Virus record (IMG/VR): IMGVR_UViG_3300048818_000025 | Span: 1-55,830 of that record | Strand: one strand, 5' to 3' | Origin: a virus | Length of the DNA: 55,830 bases | Shown here: in pieces, positions 34,858 to 41,388 of the stretch | Position numbering within the stretch: position 1 is the stretch's first letter | How the letters are laid out: the number at the start of each line of letters is the position of its first letter | The notes under the pieces: generated by a model | The model's input: only the letters and a program-made list of their open reading frames with translations | What the model was told of the DNA's origin: nothing | Database searches by the model: none | Made by a program: the position numbers and the translations under genes

Positions 34858-35022
34858 TCACTTGAACTTCTCCAATGGCATCGCCAGTCTGGCGTAACAG
34901 TTATTGGTTTTCAGATCGCACCATGCATCGCGCTTGACCGGCTCATAGCTAGACCAAAACAGCACAAACATAAGAGCGCCGATTAATGCGCCGCAGCCTA
35001 GGAGTGTTTTGGTTTCAGTCAT
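34858..35022 (-). CDS. Single-span membrane protein
   Basis: 54 residues with one hydrophobic helix (LLGCGALIGALMFVLFW) and a polar tail with two cysteines. Second gene from the leftward promoter. Confidence 0.55.
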   Translation of the reverse strand: MTETKTLLGCGALIGALMFVLFWSSYEPVKRDAWCDLKTNNCYARLAMPLEKFK

Positions 35023-35052
35023 GTTTGTTCTGTGTTGACGATTGAATGTGCA

Positions 35053-35226
35053 TTAGCCAGTGTACGGGACTTGGCCAGTTTGAACTGGCTTATCTTGAAG
35101 CCGGGTAACGGTTAGGCCGTCGCGGCTGATAACTACATCGAGTTTCTTTTCGAGAAACCCAATGAATGCTTCCCGCGCCTGTTCTTTGGCGTCGTAGTTG
35201 ATGCAAGATGACATGAATTTCTGCAT
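35053..35226 (-). CDS. First gene of the leftward operon
   Basis: 57 residues from ATG 35226, preceded by AAGGGGA. Helical N-terminal half (AKEQAREAFIGFLEKKLDVV). No family recognised. Immediately downstream of the leftward promoter. Confidence 0.6.
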   Translation of the reverse strand: MQKFMSSCINYDAKEQAREAFIGFLEKKLDVVISRDGLTVTRLQDKPVQTGQVPYTG

Positions 35227-35249
35227 TGGCTTTCCCCTTGCGTTGACCC

Positions 35250-35278
35250 TATAAAGCACACGGTTGACATGCCGTCAA
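35250..35278 (-). promoter_or_regulatory. Leftward sigma70-type promoter
   Basis: On the minus strand TTGACG (35278-35273), a 17-base spacer, and TTTATA (35255-35250). It drives the leftward operon beginning at 35226. Its -35 box is the right half of the inverted repeat TTGAC-N5-GTCAA. Confidence 0.7.
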
Positions 35279-35290
35279 TACCTGTATAGA
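35264..35290 (+). promoter_or_regulatory. Rightward promoter with shared operator
   Basis: TTGACA (35264-35269), 15-base spacer, TATAGA (35285-35290). The inverted repeat TTGAC-ATGCC-GTCAA (35264-35278) contains the -35 boxes of this promoter and the opposing one. Predicted transcript start is about 35297, three bases before ATG 35300. Confidence 0.65.
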
Positions 35291-35299
35291 AATTAAAAC

Positions 35300-35449
35300 A
35301 TGAAAAAGACGCCGGTTGCCTACAAGCTTAATCCATTGCTAATTAAGCGCCTAAAGGCCGCATCTAAAGGCCATTATGCGCCTACTATGACAGCAATCCT
35401 AGAGCGCGGGATTGAGTTAGCGTTGCGGGAATTGGAGAGAAAGAAATGA
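35300..35449 (+). CDS. Ribbon-helix-helix regulator
   Basis: 49 residues. A short strand (VAYKLNPLLIKRL) followed by two helices (TAILERGIELALRELERKK) fits Arc/CopG-type repressors. No Shine-Dalgarno sequence, and the promoter places the mRNA 5' end almost at the ATG, so the message is probably leaderless. It is the best candidate to bind the adjacent operator. Confidence 0.68.
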   Translation: MKKTPVAYKLNPLLIKRLKAASKGHYAPTMTAILERGIELALRELERKK

Positions 35450-35622
35450 GTGGCTTGGAATGGATTTTAATTCTGGCTCATTATGTTGGCCCCACTTCCT
35501 CACCTTACATAGAGGTTAAGCATTTTCCAACGGAACAAGCTTGTATGGACTATGAAAAAAGACGTGATGGTGGGACAAGCTGTTTTGAGATACCAGTCTC
35601 ATCAATGCGCATTGTTAGATAG
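35446..35622 (+). CDS. Small hypothetical protein
   Basis: 58 residues, ATGA-coupled to the RHH gene. Hydrophobic start (MSGLEWILILAHYVGP), then polar with two cysteines (QACMDY, TSCFEI), resembling small exported or membrane-edge phage proteins. Confidence 0.6.
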   Translation: MSGLEWILILAHYVGPTSSPYIEVKHFPTEQACMDYEKRRDGGTSCFEIPVSSMRIVR

Positions 35623-35635
35623 TCTCAGGACACAC

Positions 35636-35803
35636 ATGGCAAACTCACCAAAGCGAGATAATGAAACGCAAAGTTCCTATGTGATCCGTCTCATTCAAGA
35701 GGAGGAGCGCGAGCGGTGTGCTAAGATTGCAGAGAATTGGGCTTATCCTCCGGTTGAAACTGCCTCTGGAATTGCCGCCGCTATTCGCAAGCAAGTCTCT
35801 TAA
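35636..35803 (+). CDS. Small phage protein (ERERCAKIAE type)
   Basis: 55 residues from ATG 35636. EEERERCAKIAENWAYPP and a final AAAIRKQVS are a widespread pattern in small phage proteins. An upstream ATG at 35552 would overlap the preceding gene heavily and is rejected. Confidence 0.6.
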   Translation: MANSPKRDNETQSSYVIRLIQEEERERCAKIAENWAYPPVETASGIAAAIRKQVS

Positions 35804-35819
35804 CAAATCCAGACTGACA
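35796..35819 (+). repeat. 24-bp direct repeat, copy 1
   Basis: The sequence from TCTCTTAACAA to CAGACTGACA covers a stop codon and the leader of the next gene. It matches 38255-38278 at 22 of 24 positions. Confidence 0.75.
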
Positions 35820-35821
35820 AA

Positions 35822-35992
35822 ATGATTATAGTTGCTTGCAAATGTGGATGGGAAGGCGACCAAGAACTATTGGTTGAAGTGAAGGGCTGTGACGGCAAAT
35901 ACTGCCCTCATTGTGGCAAATGGTTTGCAAGGTGGCCTGCAAGGGCAATAGTCATGGAAGATATGAGAGACGCCACGGGAGAGTTCAAATGA
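35822..35992 (+). CDS. Zinc-ribbon-like small protein
   Basis: 56 residues. ACKCGWEGD and KYCPHCGKWF supply paired cysteines of a zinc ribbon. Ends ATGA into the next gene. Possibly a regulator or adaptor; partner unknown. Confidence 0.65.
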   Translation: MIIVACKCGWEGDQELLVEVKGCDGKYCPHCGKWFARWPARAIVMEDMRDATGEFK

Positions 35993-36213
35993 CCGCAGCC
36001 TCCTTGCGCGAAATGGCCTACCGCATGTGTAATTGGAGCGCATACGATCTGATTAAGGCTGGTGTGCTGGTCGCGGATAGCAAGGGTGAGCCAGCAGTCG
36101 GCGGATCGGACTGGAAACGCTTCAACATCGACCCTTGGACATTCATCATTAAGCTGCCGGACGACCGACTTGCAAATCTCGCATCACTCATCGATGCGCG
36201 GACTATAAAATAG
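35989..36213 (+). CDS. Small hypothetical protein
   Basis: 74 residues from ATG 35989 (ATGA overlap). Contains helical REMAYRMCNWSAYDLIKAG and DWKRFNIDPWTFIIKLPDD. No recognised family. Confidence 0.6.
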   Translation: MTAASLREMAYRMCNWSAYDLIKAGVLVADSKGEPAVGGSDWKRFNIDPWTFIIKLPDDRLANLASLIDARTIK

Positions 36214-36253
36214 TGCAACGATGCACCTTTGCTGCCACTTAGAAAGCAGACTC

Positions 36254-36754
36254 ATGCCAAACCCGATTTCATCTTGGACCGACGAGCGAACGTTTCTTGC
36301 GCGTGAGCTTTACGAATCTGGAAAGCATAGCAATGCGCAGATTGCTCGTCGGCTAGGTGGCGTGAGCCGGAATGGCGTCATAGGAAAAGCAAACCGCGAA
36401 GGTTGGGTAAATCCTAATCCTAAACGCGGTGGCACAAAGCCTGGAGAGAAAAGACCGCGAGCCGCTGGCTGGAGCCGCAAGAGTGCGCTATCAATATTCG
36501 GCAATCTATCTCGCAATGATCCTGGCGAAGCTTCCCTTCCCGCTCAAATCACCCCGCCTGAGTTTCTTGCTCTAACACTGGTGGAGCTTGGCAATCGACA
36601 ATGCCATTATATCCCAGGCAATGACCGCCTTTACTGCGGGCAGCCGACTGAGGGAGAATCCTCATATTGCGGATGGTGCAGAAAAATAATATACCAGCCT
36701 ATGTACAGAAGTCATGGGCGATTAACTTTAGTTCCAGTAAACAGTAAGGGGTAA
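36254..36754 (+). CDS. GcrA-like cell-cycle regulator
   Basis: 166 residues. Residues 7-50 match GcrA: SSWTDERTFLARELYESGKH then AQIARRLGGVSRNGVIGKAN. The C-terminal part has the cysteine and histidine block QCHYIPGNDRLYCGQ and SSYCGWC of the family. In Caulobacter, GcrA binds sigma70 and activates promoters carrying methylated GANTC. A phage copy could redirect host cell-cycle transcription or serve phage promoters. ATG 36254 begins at the domain; an upstream TTG at 36221 is rejected. Confidence 0.88.
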   Translation: MPNPISSWTDERTFLARELYESGKHSNAQIARRLGGVSRNGVIGKANREGWVNPNPKRGGTKPGEKRPRAAGWSRKSALSIFGNLSRNDPGEASLPAQITPPEFLALTLVELGNRQCHYIPGNDRLYCGQPTEGESSYCGWCRKIIYQPMYRSHGRLTLVPVNSKG

Positions 36755-36756
36755 AA

Positions 36757-37383
36757 ATGGCCTACTTGGAATCCGAACCAAATTCAGTTCAGCGCGAATT
36801 TCGGCAGGCTCATATTGAGCGACGATTGCGAATAGCCTCGGCAGCTAGGGTTGATAGGCCGATAAATCTCAAGTTCAAGAATGGGATCGACCCATCCATA
36901 GTTAAACGGATTGAGATAAAATCTGTTGATAAAGAGCAAGAAAATATAAACTCTATTCATATCAAAGAGTTAATGGAAAAGTGCATAGCTCTAGAACTTC
37001 AATATAAACAGCTTATGCACAAGTTTTTTCCGCTTGAAACCGCTCCAGATACCCCAGAACCTACCATTTTGATCCGCAAGCCAAGCGTGGCAGAAATAAT
37101 AAAAGAGGTCGCGTTATTTTCGGGATTTACGCGGCTAGATATTCTCTCGCCACGAAGGGAAAAAGAGGTCTGCCGGGCGCGGCAAATATCAGTTTACTTG
37201 GCTAAGAAATTTACCCTACGTAGTTTCCCGGAACTCGGCAGAATATTCGGGCGCGATCATTCTACTCTCGTCCATTCTAGTCAGAAGATCGAGAAAAATC
37301 GCGCAGTTGATCCAATATTGGATGATAATATTAAAGAGCTAGAACTTAGAATTTCTATCATCGCGTCTAAGACTGCACTGTAA
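36757..37383 (+). CDS. DnaA domain IV-like DNA-binding protein
   Basis: 208 residues. Residues about 110-190 match the DnaA-box-binding domain: VCRARQISVYLAKKFTLRSF then LGRIFGRDHSTLVHS, the DnaA signature. Domains I and III (AAA+ ATPase) are absent; the N-terminal 105 residues are unrelated and Lys/Glu-rich. It could mark the phage origin or compete with host DnaA at oriC. Starts 2 bases after the GcrA-like stop. Confidence 0.87.
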   Translation: MAYLESEPNSVQREFRQAHIERRLRIASAARVDRPINLKFKNGIDPSIVKRIEIKSVDKEQENINSIHIKELMEKCIALELQYKQLMHKFFPLETAPDTPEPTILIRKPSVAEIIKEVALFSGFTRLDILSPRREKEVCRARQISVYLAKKFTLRSFPELGRIFGRDHSTLVHSSQKIEKNRAVDPILDDNIKELELRISIIASKTAL

Positions 37384-37426
37384 TCGGCGTACAATAAAAC
37401 TGCACCGCGTTACTAAGCCGGGCCGG

Positions 37427-38080
37427 TTGACTGCCGTCCATTGCTCAGACTTGCCGCGTACAAAATCGACGCATGGCGAAATTGGGCTTTACGATATGCC
37501 AGGTGATATTATCAAGGCCCATATAGAAAACGGGTGGACCTACCACAGCCGAATTACTGTCTGGAAAGACCCTGTAGTGGAAATGCAGCGCACCAAGGCG
37601 CTAGGGCTGCTCTATAAGCAGCTACAGAAAGACGCTACGCGGTCTAGGCAGGGGATGCCGGACTATGTTTTGGTGTTTCGTAAGACCCCGGACGTAGAGC
37701 AGTCCAGCGACCCTGTGGGGCAGGATGCGGCCCATTTCCCGGTTGACCAGTGGCAGCGTTGGGCTTCCCCGGTTTGGATGGATATTAACCAAACCAATGT
37801 CTTGAATGTCCGTATGGCGAAAGAGGACAAAGACGAAAAGCATCTATGCCCGTTGCAATTAGATTTGATCGATCGGGCAATTTACCTTTGGACCAATCGA
37901 GACGATATTGTTCTTTCACCTTTTATGGGCATTGGGTCTGAGGGTGTCATGGCCCTTAAATGCGGGCGTAAATTTGTTGGTGCCGAGCTTAAGCAGTCCT
38001 ACTACCAGCAAGCTATCAAGAATTTAGAGTTTCAGGAATCTGAAAGTGCCGGAGGGGATTTGCTGACAGGTGCAGCGTGA
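37427..38080 (+). CDS. Truncated N6/N4-type DNA methyltransferase
   Basis: 217 residues from TTG 37427. SRQGMPDYVLVFRKT and DIVLSPFMGIGSEGVMALKC belong to the C-terminal half of N6_N4 methyltransferases; the latter is SAM-binding motif I. The catalytic SPP(Y/F) motif IV normally precedes this region and is absent. The frame stays open upstream and reads RVTKPGR, which matches the family just before TAVHC, so a 5' part was lost near 37395. Either inactive or a SAM/DNA-binding remnant. GTGA overlap with the next gene. Confidence 0.72.
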   Translation: MTAVHCSDLPRTKSTHGEIGLYDMPGDIIKAHIENGWTYHSRITVWKDPVVEMQRTKALGLLYKQLQKDATRSRQGMPDYVLVFRKTPDVEQSSDPVGQDAAHFPVDQWQRWASPVWMDINQTNVLNVRMAKEDKDEKHLCPLQLDLIDRAIYLWTNRDDIVLSPFMGIGSEGVMALKCGRKFVGAELKQSYYQQAIKNLEFQESESAGGDLLTGAA

Positions 38081-38262
38081 CGCCGGAACGAAAAGTTGAA
38101 TCTGCTTTAGATAATTGGTTTCGCGGCGAAGGATGGACGCTAGATATTTCTGGCGGCGATCACATCGCCAACCAATTCTATGATGATGAAAGTGACGAAG
38201 GATACGAGATTAGCTTGAACTTGACCGAGCTAGCCAAATCAATCGTCACAGAAATCTCTTAA
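38077..38262 (+). CDS. Small acidic protein
   Basis: 61 residues from GTG 38077 (GTGA overlap). Acidic centre (DDESDEGYEISLNLT). Last gene of the GcrA/DnaA operon. No family recognised. Confidence 0.6.
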   Translation: MTPERKVESALDNWFRGEGWTLDISGGDHIANQFYDDESDEGYEISLNLTELAKSIVTEIS

Positions 38263-38278
38263 CAACTACAGACTGACA
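38255..38278 (+). repeat. 24-bp direct repeat, copy 2
   Basis: Covers the stop of the preceding gene and matches 35796-35819 at 22 of 24 positions. The next plus-strand gene is 3 kb away, so a leader function is unlikely for this copy. Confidence 0.75.
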
Positions 38279-38284
38279 GTTGGC

Positions 38285-38359
38285 CTATTTTAATAGAATT
38301 GTGAGTGCTATGGTAAACAATCCGCAAACTATGAACCATTCCGCTGCTGCGCTTTGCAT
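38285..38359 (-). CDS. Single-span membrane micro-protein
   Basis: 24 residues with one hydrophobic helix (FIVCGLFTIALTILL). It starts 6 bases after the upstream gene's stop, at the distal end of the second leftward operon. Confidence 0.45.
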   Translation of the reverse strand: MQSAAAEWFIVCGLFTIALTILLK

Positions 38360-38365
38360 ATCGGC

Positions 38366-38536
38366 CTATTCTGACTTAAGGGCAGCGACGGCAATGCGCC
38401 TCGCTCTCACCCGGCAAGCTGGCTTGTAGCTATCCTCTTTTCGGTCGCGTAGAGGCAGGTCCGCGATCTTCTGCAACGCCTTCCGCAACCGCGTCACGGT
38501 CAAGGCTAAATGCACTATGCGTTCCTGGCGCGTCAC
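38366..38536 (-). CDS. Small basic helical protein
   Basis: 56 residues from GTG 38536. Arg/Lys/Leu-rich (ALTVTRLRKALQKIADLPLR), fully helical. No ATG is available in frame. Plausible nucleic-acid or protein binder. Confidence 0.5.
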   Translation of the reverse strand: MTRQERIVHLALTVTRLRKALQKIADLPLRDRKEDSYKPACRVRARRIAVAALKSE

Positions 38537-38548
38537 GGCGGGGTAATC

Positions 38549-38758
38549 CTACTGCTTGACCTTCTCAAATCGAAGGCTGTGGAATTTAGCAAATTCGGCG
38601 ACGGCTTTCAGGTTAGGCAAGTCAACGTCCGCATTCTGCACAGCACCAGTCCAGACCTTATTCGAGCGGCCATTGCCATGCTGGTCGCAAGCGATTAGCT
38701 CGCCGCATAGGCGCTCGCCTTCATAAAACCGAACCGTTGTGCATTCTTGGCGCGGCAT
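38549..38758 (-). CDS. Small hypothetical protein
   Basis: 69 residues starting MPRQECTTVRFYEGERLCGE, beta-rich first half. No family recognised; position in a dense leftward operon supports it. Confidence 0.6.
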   Translation of the reverse strand: MPRQECTTVRFYEGERLCGELIACDQHGNGRSNKVWTGAVQNADVDLPNLKAVAEFAKFHSLRFEKVKQ

Positions 38759-38762
38759 TGGG

Positions 38763-38954
38763 CTATTCCTTCAACTTTAGAAGTGCATTGAGACAAGCGT
38801 TAAGTTCAATCTCGTCGCGTTCCGTCCATGGGGCCATTCCGTAATTGAATGTGCAAACTTCTCGATCCCATGAAGCGTGGATAGTGCGCCGATTACGATC
38901 AGGTTTGCCACCAAGTAGCGTCTGCAATACAAAATATGGCGGCAGCGTAACCAT
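38763..38954 (-). CDS. Small hypothetical protein
   Basis: 63 residues from ATG 38954, chosen because ATG 39005 would run 34 bases into the upstream gene. Contains RTIHASWDREVCTFNYGMAP. No family recognised. Confidence 0.55.
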   Translation of the reverse strand: MVTLPPYFVLQTLLGGKPDRNRRTIHASWDREVCTFNYGMAPWTERDEIELNACLNALLKLKE

Positions 38955-38971
38955 CGGCGGGGCCTCTATAT

Positions 38972-39307
38972 TCAACGGGTGGGTGGTGCTGGTAGCAGCA
39001 TCCAATAAGTCGGATTTACGAGGGACAGCAATTCAGCTTCAAGCGACCCCTCGTACCAGCCAGCGGGGGCGAAATCGCCGTCCTCGTCGTAGTCATGCTT
39101 TGGTAGGTCGTCGCGATACTGCGCGTGCATGGACCGCCACTTGCCGAGCGAGTTGAAAAACCCGACCAGCAACAGCCGATCCTTCGGCGCTGTCTCAATC
39201 GGTTTCCACTCGTCGCTTTTGGCTTTTCCGGGTAGCTGGCAAATATCGGCAACGTCATGATCGTGTTGCAGATGATCGCTCAGTTGTGATGCTAGCGTTT
39301 CGGTCAT
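38972..39307 (-). CDS. DUF551-like phage protein
   Basis: 111 residues. DEWKPIETAPKDRLLLVGFF and the ending NPTYWMLLPAPPTR are the hallmark of DUF551-type phage proteins, a frequent early-region family with unknown function. Confidence 0.8.
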   Translation of the reverse strand: MTETLASQLSDHLQHDHDVADICQLPGKAKSDEWKPIETAPKDRLLLVGFFNSLGKWRSMHAQYRDDLPKHDYDEDGDFAPAGWYEGSLEAELLSLVNPTYWMLLPAPPTR

Positions 39308-39317
39308 GGCTGCGGGC

Positions 39318-39446
39318 CTATTTCGCTAGGTTTTGGATTTGCGTTTCTAGGTGGCGCACATCGGCCTCGCAGCCGCACGCCTTGGCATCGGCAAGCTCTT
39401 TAGTGAGCCGATTTAGCTTGGCCTGTTTTCGGTCCTGTGCGGTCAT
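39318..39446 (-). CDS. Small coiled-coil protein
   Basis: 42 residues, helical with a central cysteine pair (LADAKACGCEADVRHLETQ). Recognised from frame and placement; no family. Confidence 0.5.
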   Translation of the reverse strand: MTAQDRKQAKLNRLTKELADAKACGCEADVRHLETQIQNLAK

Positions 39447-39454
39447 TTTCGGGC

Positions 39455-39607
39455 CTATTCTAACTGATCGCGGAGGTCGCTGACGGCTTCCGCTTCCGTC
39501 TTGCCGTAGCCAATGGGGCGGCCCGGCTCATAGCCATCCTCAACCGCCGACCAATCAAACGATCTTATCGGAATTGGTGGATAAATATGGGCGGTGACTA
39601 TTTTCAT
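39455..39607 (-). CDS. Small conserved phage protein
   Basis: 50 residues, SFDWSAVEDGYEPGRPIGYG then TEAEAVSDL, a motif set common to small phage proteins. ATGA-coupled to the upstream gene. Confidence 0.68.
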   Translation of the reverse strand: MKIVTAHIYPPIPIRSFDWSAVEDGYEPGRPIGYGKTEAEAVSDLRDQLE

Positions 39608-39780
39608 GCCGCCATTTTCACCTTCGCCAAAATGGCCTGATTGGTGAGTTTGACATTCAGCTTAAGGTTATTTGTTGCGAACGATAGGGCTGCGGGAAGC
39701 GTCCAAAATCCCAATTCATCGCCCCGCTCTGAAATCTTGAGGAACCAGCAGTTGTTCCGGTAATCAATGGTGGTGGTCAT
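39604..39780 (-). CDS. Small hypothetical protein
   Basis: 58 residues from ATG 39780, preceded by GGAGAG. Just downstream of a 21-bp palindrome, so its expression is probably repressed or activated there. No family recognised. Confidence 0.6.
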   Translation of the reverse strand: MTTTIDYRNNCWFLKISERGDELGFWTLPAALSFATNNLKLNVKLTNQAILAKVKMAA

Positions 39781-39808
39781 TTGTGCTCTCCGTTTCCGAT
39801 AAATATAC

Positions 39809-39829
39809 AATACGCCAATTTGGCGTATT
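39809..39829. promoter_or_regulatory. Palindromic operator
   Basis: Perfect 10-base arms AATACGCCAA and TTGGCGTATT around a single central T. It lies between a Cro-like HTH gene (39838-40047) and the next leftward gene (39780), with an AT-rich TATATT-like box on the leftward side. Likely the binding site of that HTH protein. Confidence 0.7.
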
Positions 39830-39837
39830 TGCAATAG

Positions 39838-40047
39838 CTATCTGCGCAACTTTATTGCTTTCTTTTGGAGCCTGTTTAGGGCCATCCGGTCCTTACCAAC
39901 GGCCAGCAAAACCATAGAAACGGCCAGTGGTGGGCCTTCTGAAGCCCAACGCTGGCCGCTGCGGGCGCTGGTGCCAAATAGCTCGCCTGCAGCTTCCTGG
40001 GTAAGCCCAAGGGCCTCAATACGGCTGCGGTAGGCTTCTGGCGACAC
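39838..40047 (-). CDS. Cro/CI-like HTH protein
   Basis: 69 residues. HTH LGLTQEAAGELFGTSARSGQ then RWASEG. Similar in start and turn to the product at 27710. Short C-terminal basic helix (LNRLQKKAIKLRR). Probably autoregulates through the palindrome just beyond its stop. Confidence 0.75.
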   Translation of the reverse strand: MSPEAYRSRIEALGLTQEAAGELFGTSARSGQRWASEGPPLAVSMVLLAVGKDRMALNRLQKKAIKLRR

Positions 40048-40053
40048 GGCGGC

Positions 40054-40314
40054 CTAATCTAACAGGGTTAGAGTTTCGCGGGCCTTGGTAAGACAGCCCT
40101 GCATATCGGTGTGGTGTTCGGTGATCCATTCCAGCGCATCCTTCGCCGCGACCAGCCTCATATCGCGCTCCATCACAAGATCAGCAATCTCGGCCTCGAC
40201 TTGCTTGCGCTCGGTAGCTATTGCGCCAGCGACCTGATCCCTCAACGCGCCGGAATGAGCCGCGACTATCGCGTTAGCCTTGTCAAAATCCTCGTTGTGG
40301 ATAGCTACGGGCAT
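40054..40314 (-). CDS. Coiled-coil protein
   Basis: 86 residues, helical with charged heptads (GAIATERKQVEAEIADLVME). No family recognised. Confidence 0.6.
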   Translation of the reverse strand: MPVAIHNEDFDKANAIVAAHSGALRDQVAGAIATERKQVEAEIADLVMERDMRLVAAKDALEWITEHHTDMQGCLTKARETLTLLD

Positions 40315-40329
40315 TTCGGGCCTTATTTG

Positions 40330-40785
40330 TTAGATTGCTTCGCCAATAATCTCACGCTCAAGAGCGCCGTATTTTTCATCGTCACCGACGACTTGGCCCT
40401 TGAGCGCGACGATCCACCACCGCTCACCTTTCCACTTTGGCGGAATAAGTGTGGCGTGGAGAGTGCCTTTTTTGCAGAGGTCGAGCGGCCCAGGCGAAGT
40501 GTGAATAACGCCGGGCGCTGGCGTCTCGACTTTAACACCGCCGTTTGCCGGGGAGCCGTCCGGGTTAGACCGCCAGAACGCAATCTTGGCACCGTCCCGC
40601 GTTAGTTCGTTCATGCGTTTCTGCTGGCGCTCGTTCCACTTGGCGGCGAAGTAAGCAATACAGGACTGCCAATAGTAGCCGTCGGCGGAGCCGTCGCCGG
40701 AGCCGTAGCCGTAGCCGTAGCCGTAGCCGTCGCCGTTTGCCGGGAAGCCGTCCGGCAGCTTACCTTGCAGGACTACCGGGACCAC
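40330..40785 (-). CDS. Gly-Tyr repeat protein, short copy (DUF7666-like)
   Basis: 151 residues from GTG 40785. An N-terminal run of about nine Gly-Tyr, Gly-Ser, Gly-Asp dipeptides (GDGYGYGYGYGSGDG) is followed by YWQSCIAYFAAKW and a conserved domain (PGVIHTSPGPLDLC, LHATLIPPKWKGERWW). The paralogue at 49578 has the same domain and a fourfold longer repeat. The GTG overlaps the upstream stop in the same register as the paralogue. Function unknown. Confidence 0.8.
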   Translation of the reverse strand: MVPVVLQGKLPDGFPANGDGYGYGYGYGSGDGSADGYYWQSCIAYFAAKWNERQQKRMNELTRDGAKIAFWRSNPDGSPANGGVKVETPAPGVIHTSPGPLDLCKKGTLHATLIPPKWKGERWWIVALKGQVVGDDEKYGALEREIIGEAI

Positions 40786-41075
40786 GGCGCGGCCTCCCAA
40801 GCAACAGCCGCTGCGGGCGTAACTTCGGCAACGCAGGTAATATCCCGCAGTTCAATATCTGCCGCAGGCCCGACGCGAGCGCCGTCAACCGGCCCCATTG
40901 AAGCTAGGCCGAGAAAGCCCTTATTCGCAGTCGGCCACGAAATGCAGTTACGGGCGGCGCGGAGCTTAATCATCACGCCGTCAGTCTTGATCGCGTAGCC
41001 GAAGAACACGCCCCGGTGCGAGGTTGTGACCAGCACGGCGCGTTCGTTCTTTTTGCGGTTAGGGTGGTTTACCAT
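40773..41075 (-). CDS. DUF6948-like protein, copy 1
   Basis: 100 residues from ATG 41075 (AGGAG upstream). ERAVLVTTSHRGVFFGYA and GFLGLASMGP match the plus-strand protein at 49282 closely. The two form a conserved pair with the repeat gene. Family name from memory; function unknown. Confidence 0.78.
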   Translation of the reverse strand: MVNHPNRKKNERAVLVTTSHRGVFFGYAIKTDGVMIKLRAARNCISWPTANKGFLGLASMGPVDGARVGPAADIELRDITCVAEVTPAAAVAWEAAPWSR

Positions 41076-41128
41076 CTTGGCTCCTATGCCCCTGAATGCC
41101 GAGGCGCACATTGCCCGAAGGTTCGGGC

Positions 41129-41302
41129 CTACTTTGACTTCGGTGGGGTATCGAGTTCGGTTCGCAGCGCATCCATTTCCGTCACCAGCGCCTCGATACG
41201 TTTGCGCGTGGTGCCGATGTAGGTGTCCTTGTACGTTGGCGACTTGAGGTAGTGGCGAAGGCCCTCTACCGCGTCAAACAGCACATCCGAAACCATCGCC
41301 AT
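41129..41302 (-). CDS. First gene of second leftward operon
   Basis: 57 residues from ATG 41302, GGGAGA upstream. Helical (VSDVLFDAVEGLRHYLKSP, then a polar tail). Directly downstream of the leftward promoter at 41319-41348. Confidence 0.6.
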   Translation of the reverse strand: MAMVSDVLFDAVEGLRHYLKSPTYKDTYIGTTRKRIEALVTEMDALRTELDTPPKSK

Positions 41303-41318
41303 ATCTCCCTGTTGACCG

Positions 41319-41348
41319 TATATAGGCAAAGCCTTGACAACTTGTCAA
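41319..41348 (-). promoter_or_regulatory. Leftward promoter
   Basis: Minus-strand TTGACA (41348-41343), 18-base spacer, TATATA (41324-41319). Its -35 box is one half of the perfect palindrome TTGACAA-C-TTGTCAA (41334-41348). Confidence 0.72.
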
Positions 41349-41376
41349 TAGCCCTATACGCATAGTTGACAACTTG
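41334..41376 (+). promoter_or_regulatory. Rightward promoter with repeated operator
   Basis: TTGACA (41334-41339), 15-base spacer, TATACG (41355-41360). The 11-base box TTGACAACTTG occurs twice (41334-41344 and 41366-41376), the first inside a perfect palindrome. Same TTGAC-N5-GTCAA layout as at 35264. The second box lies just before the recombinase start and could also be part of a recombination site. Confidence 0.65.
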
Positions 41377-41388
41377 ATAGGGTTCGGA

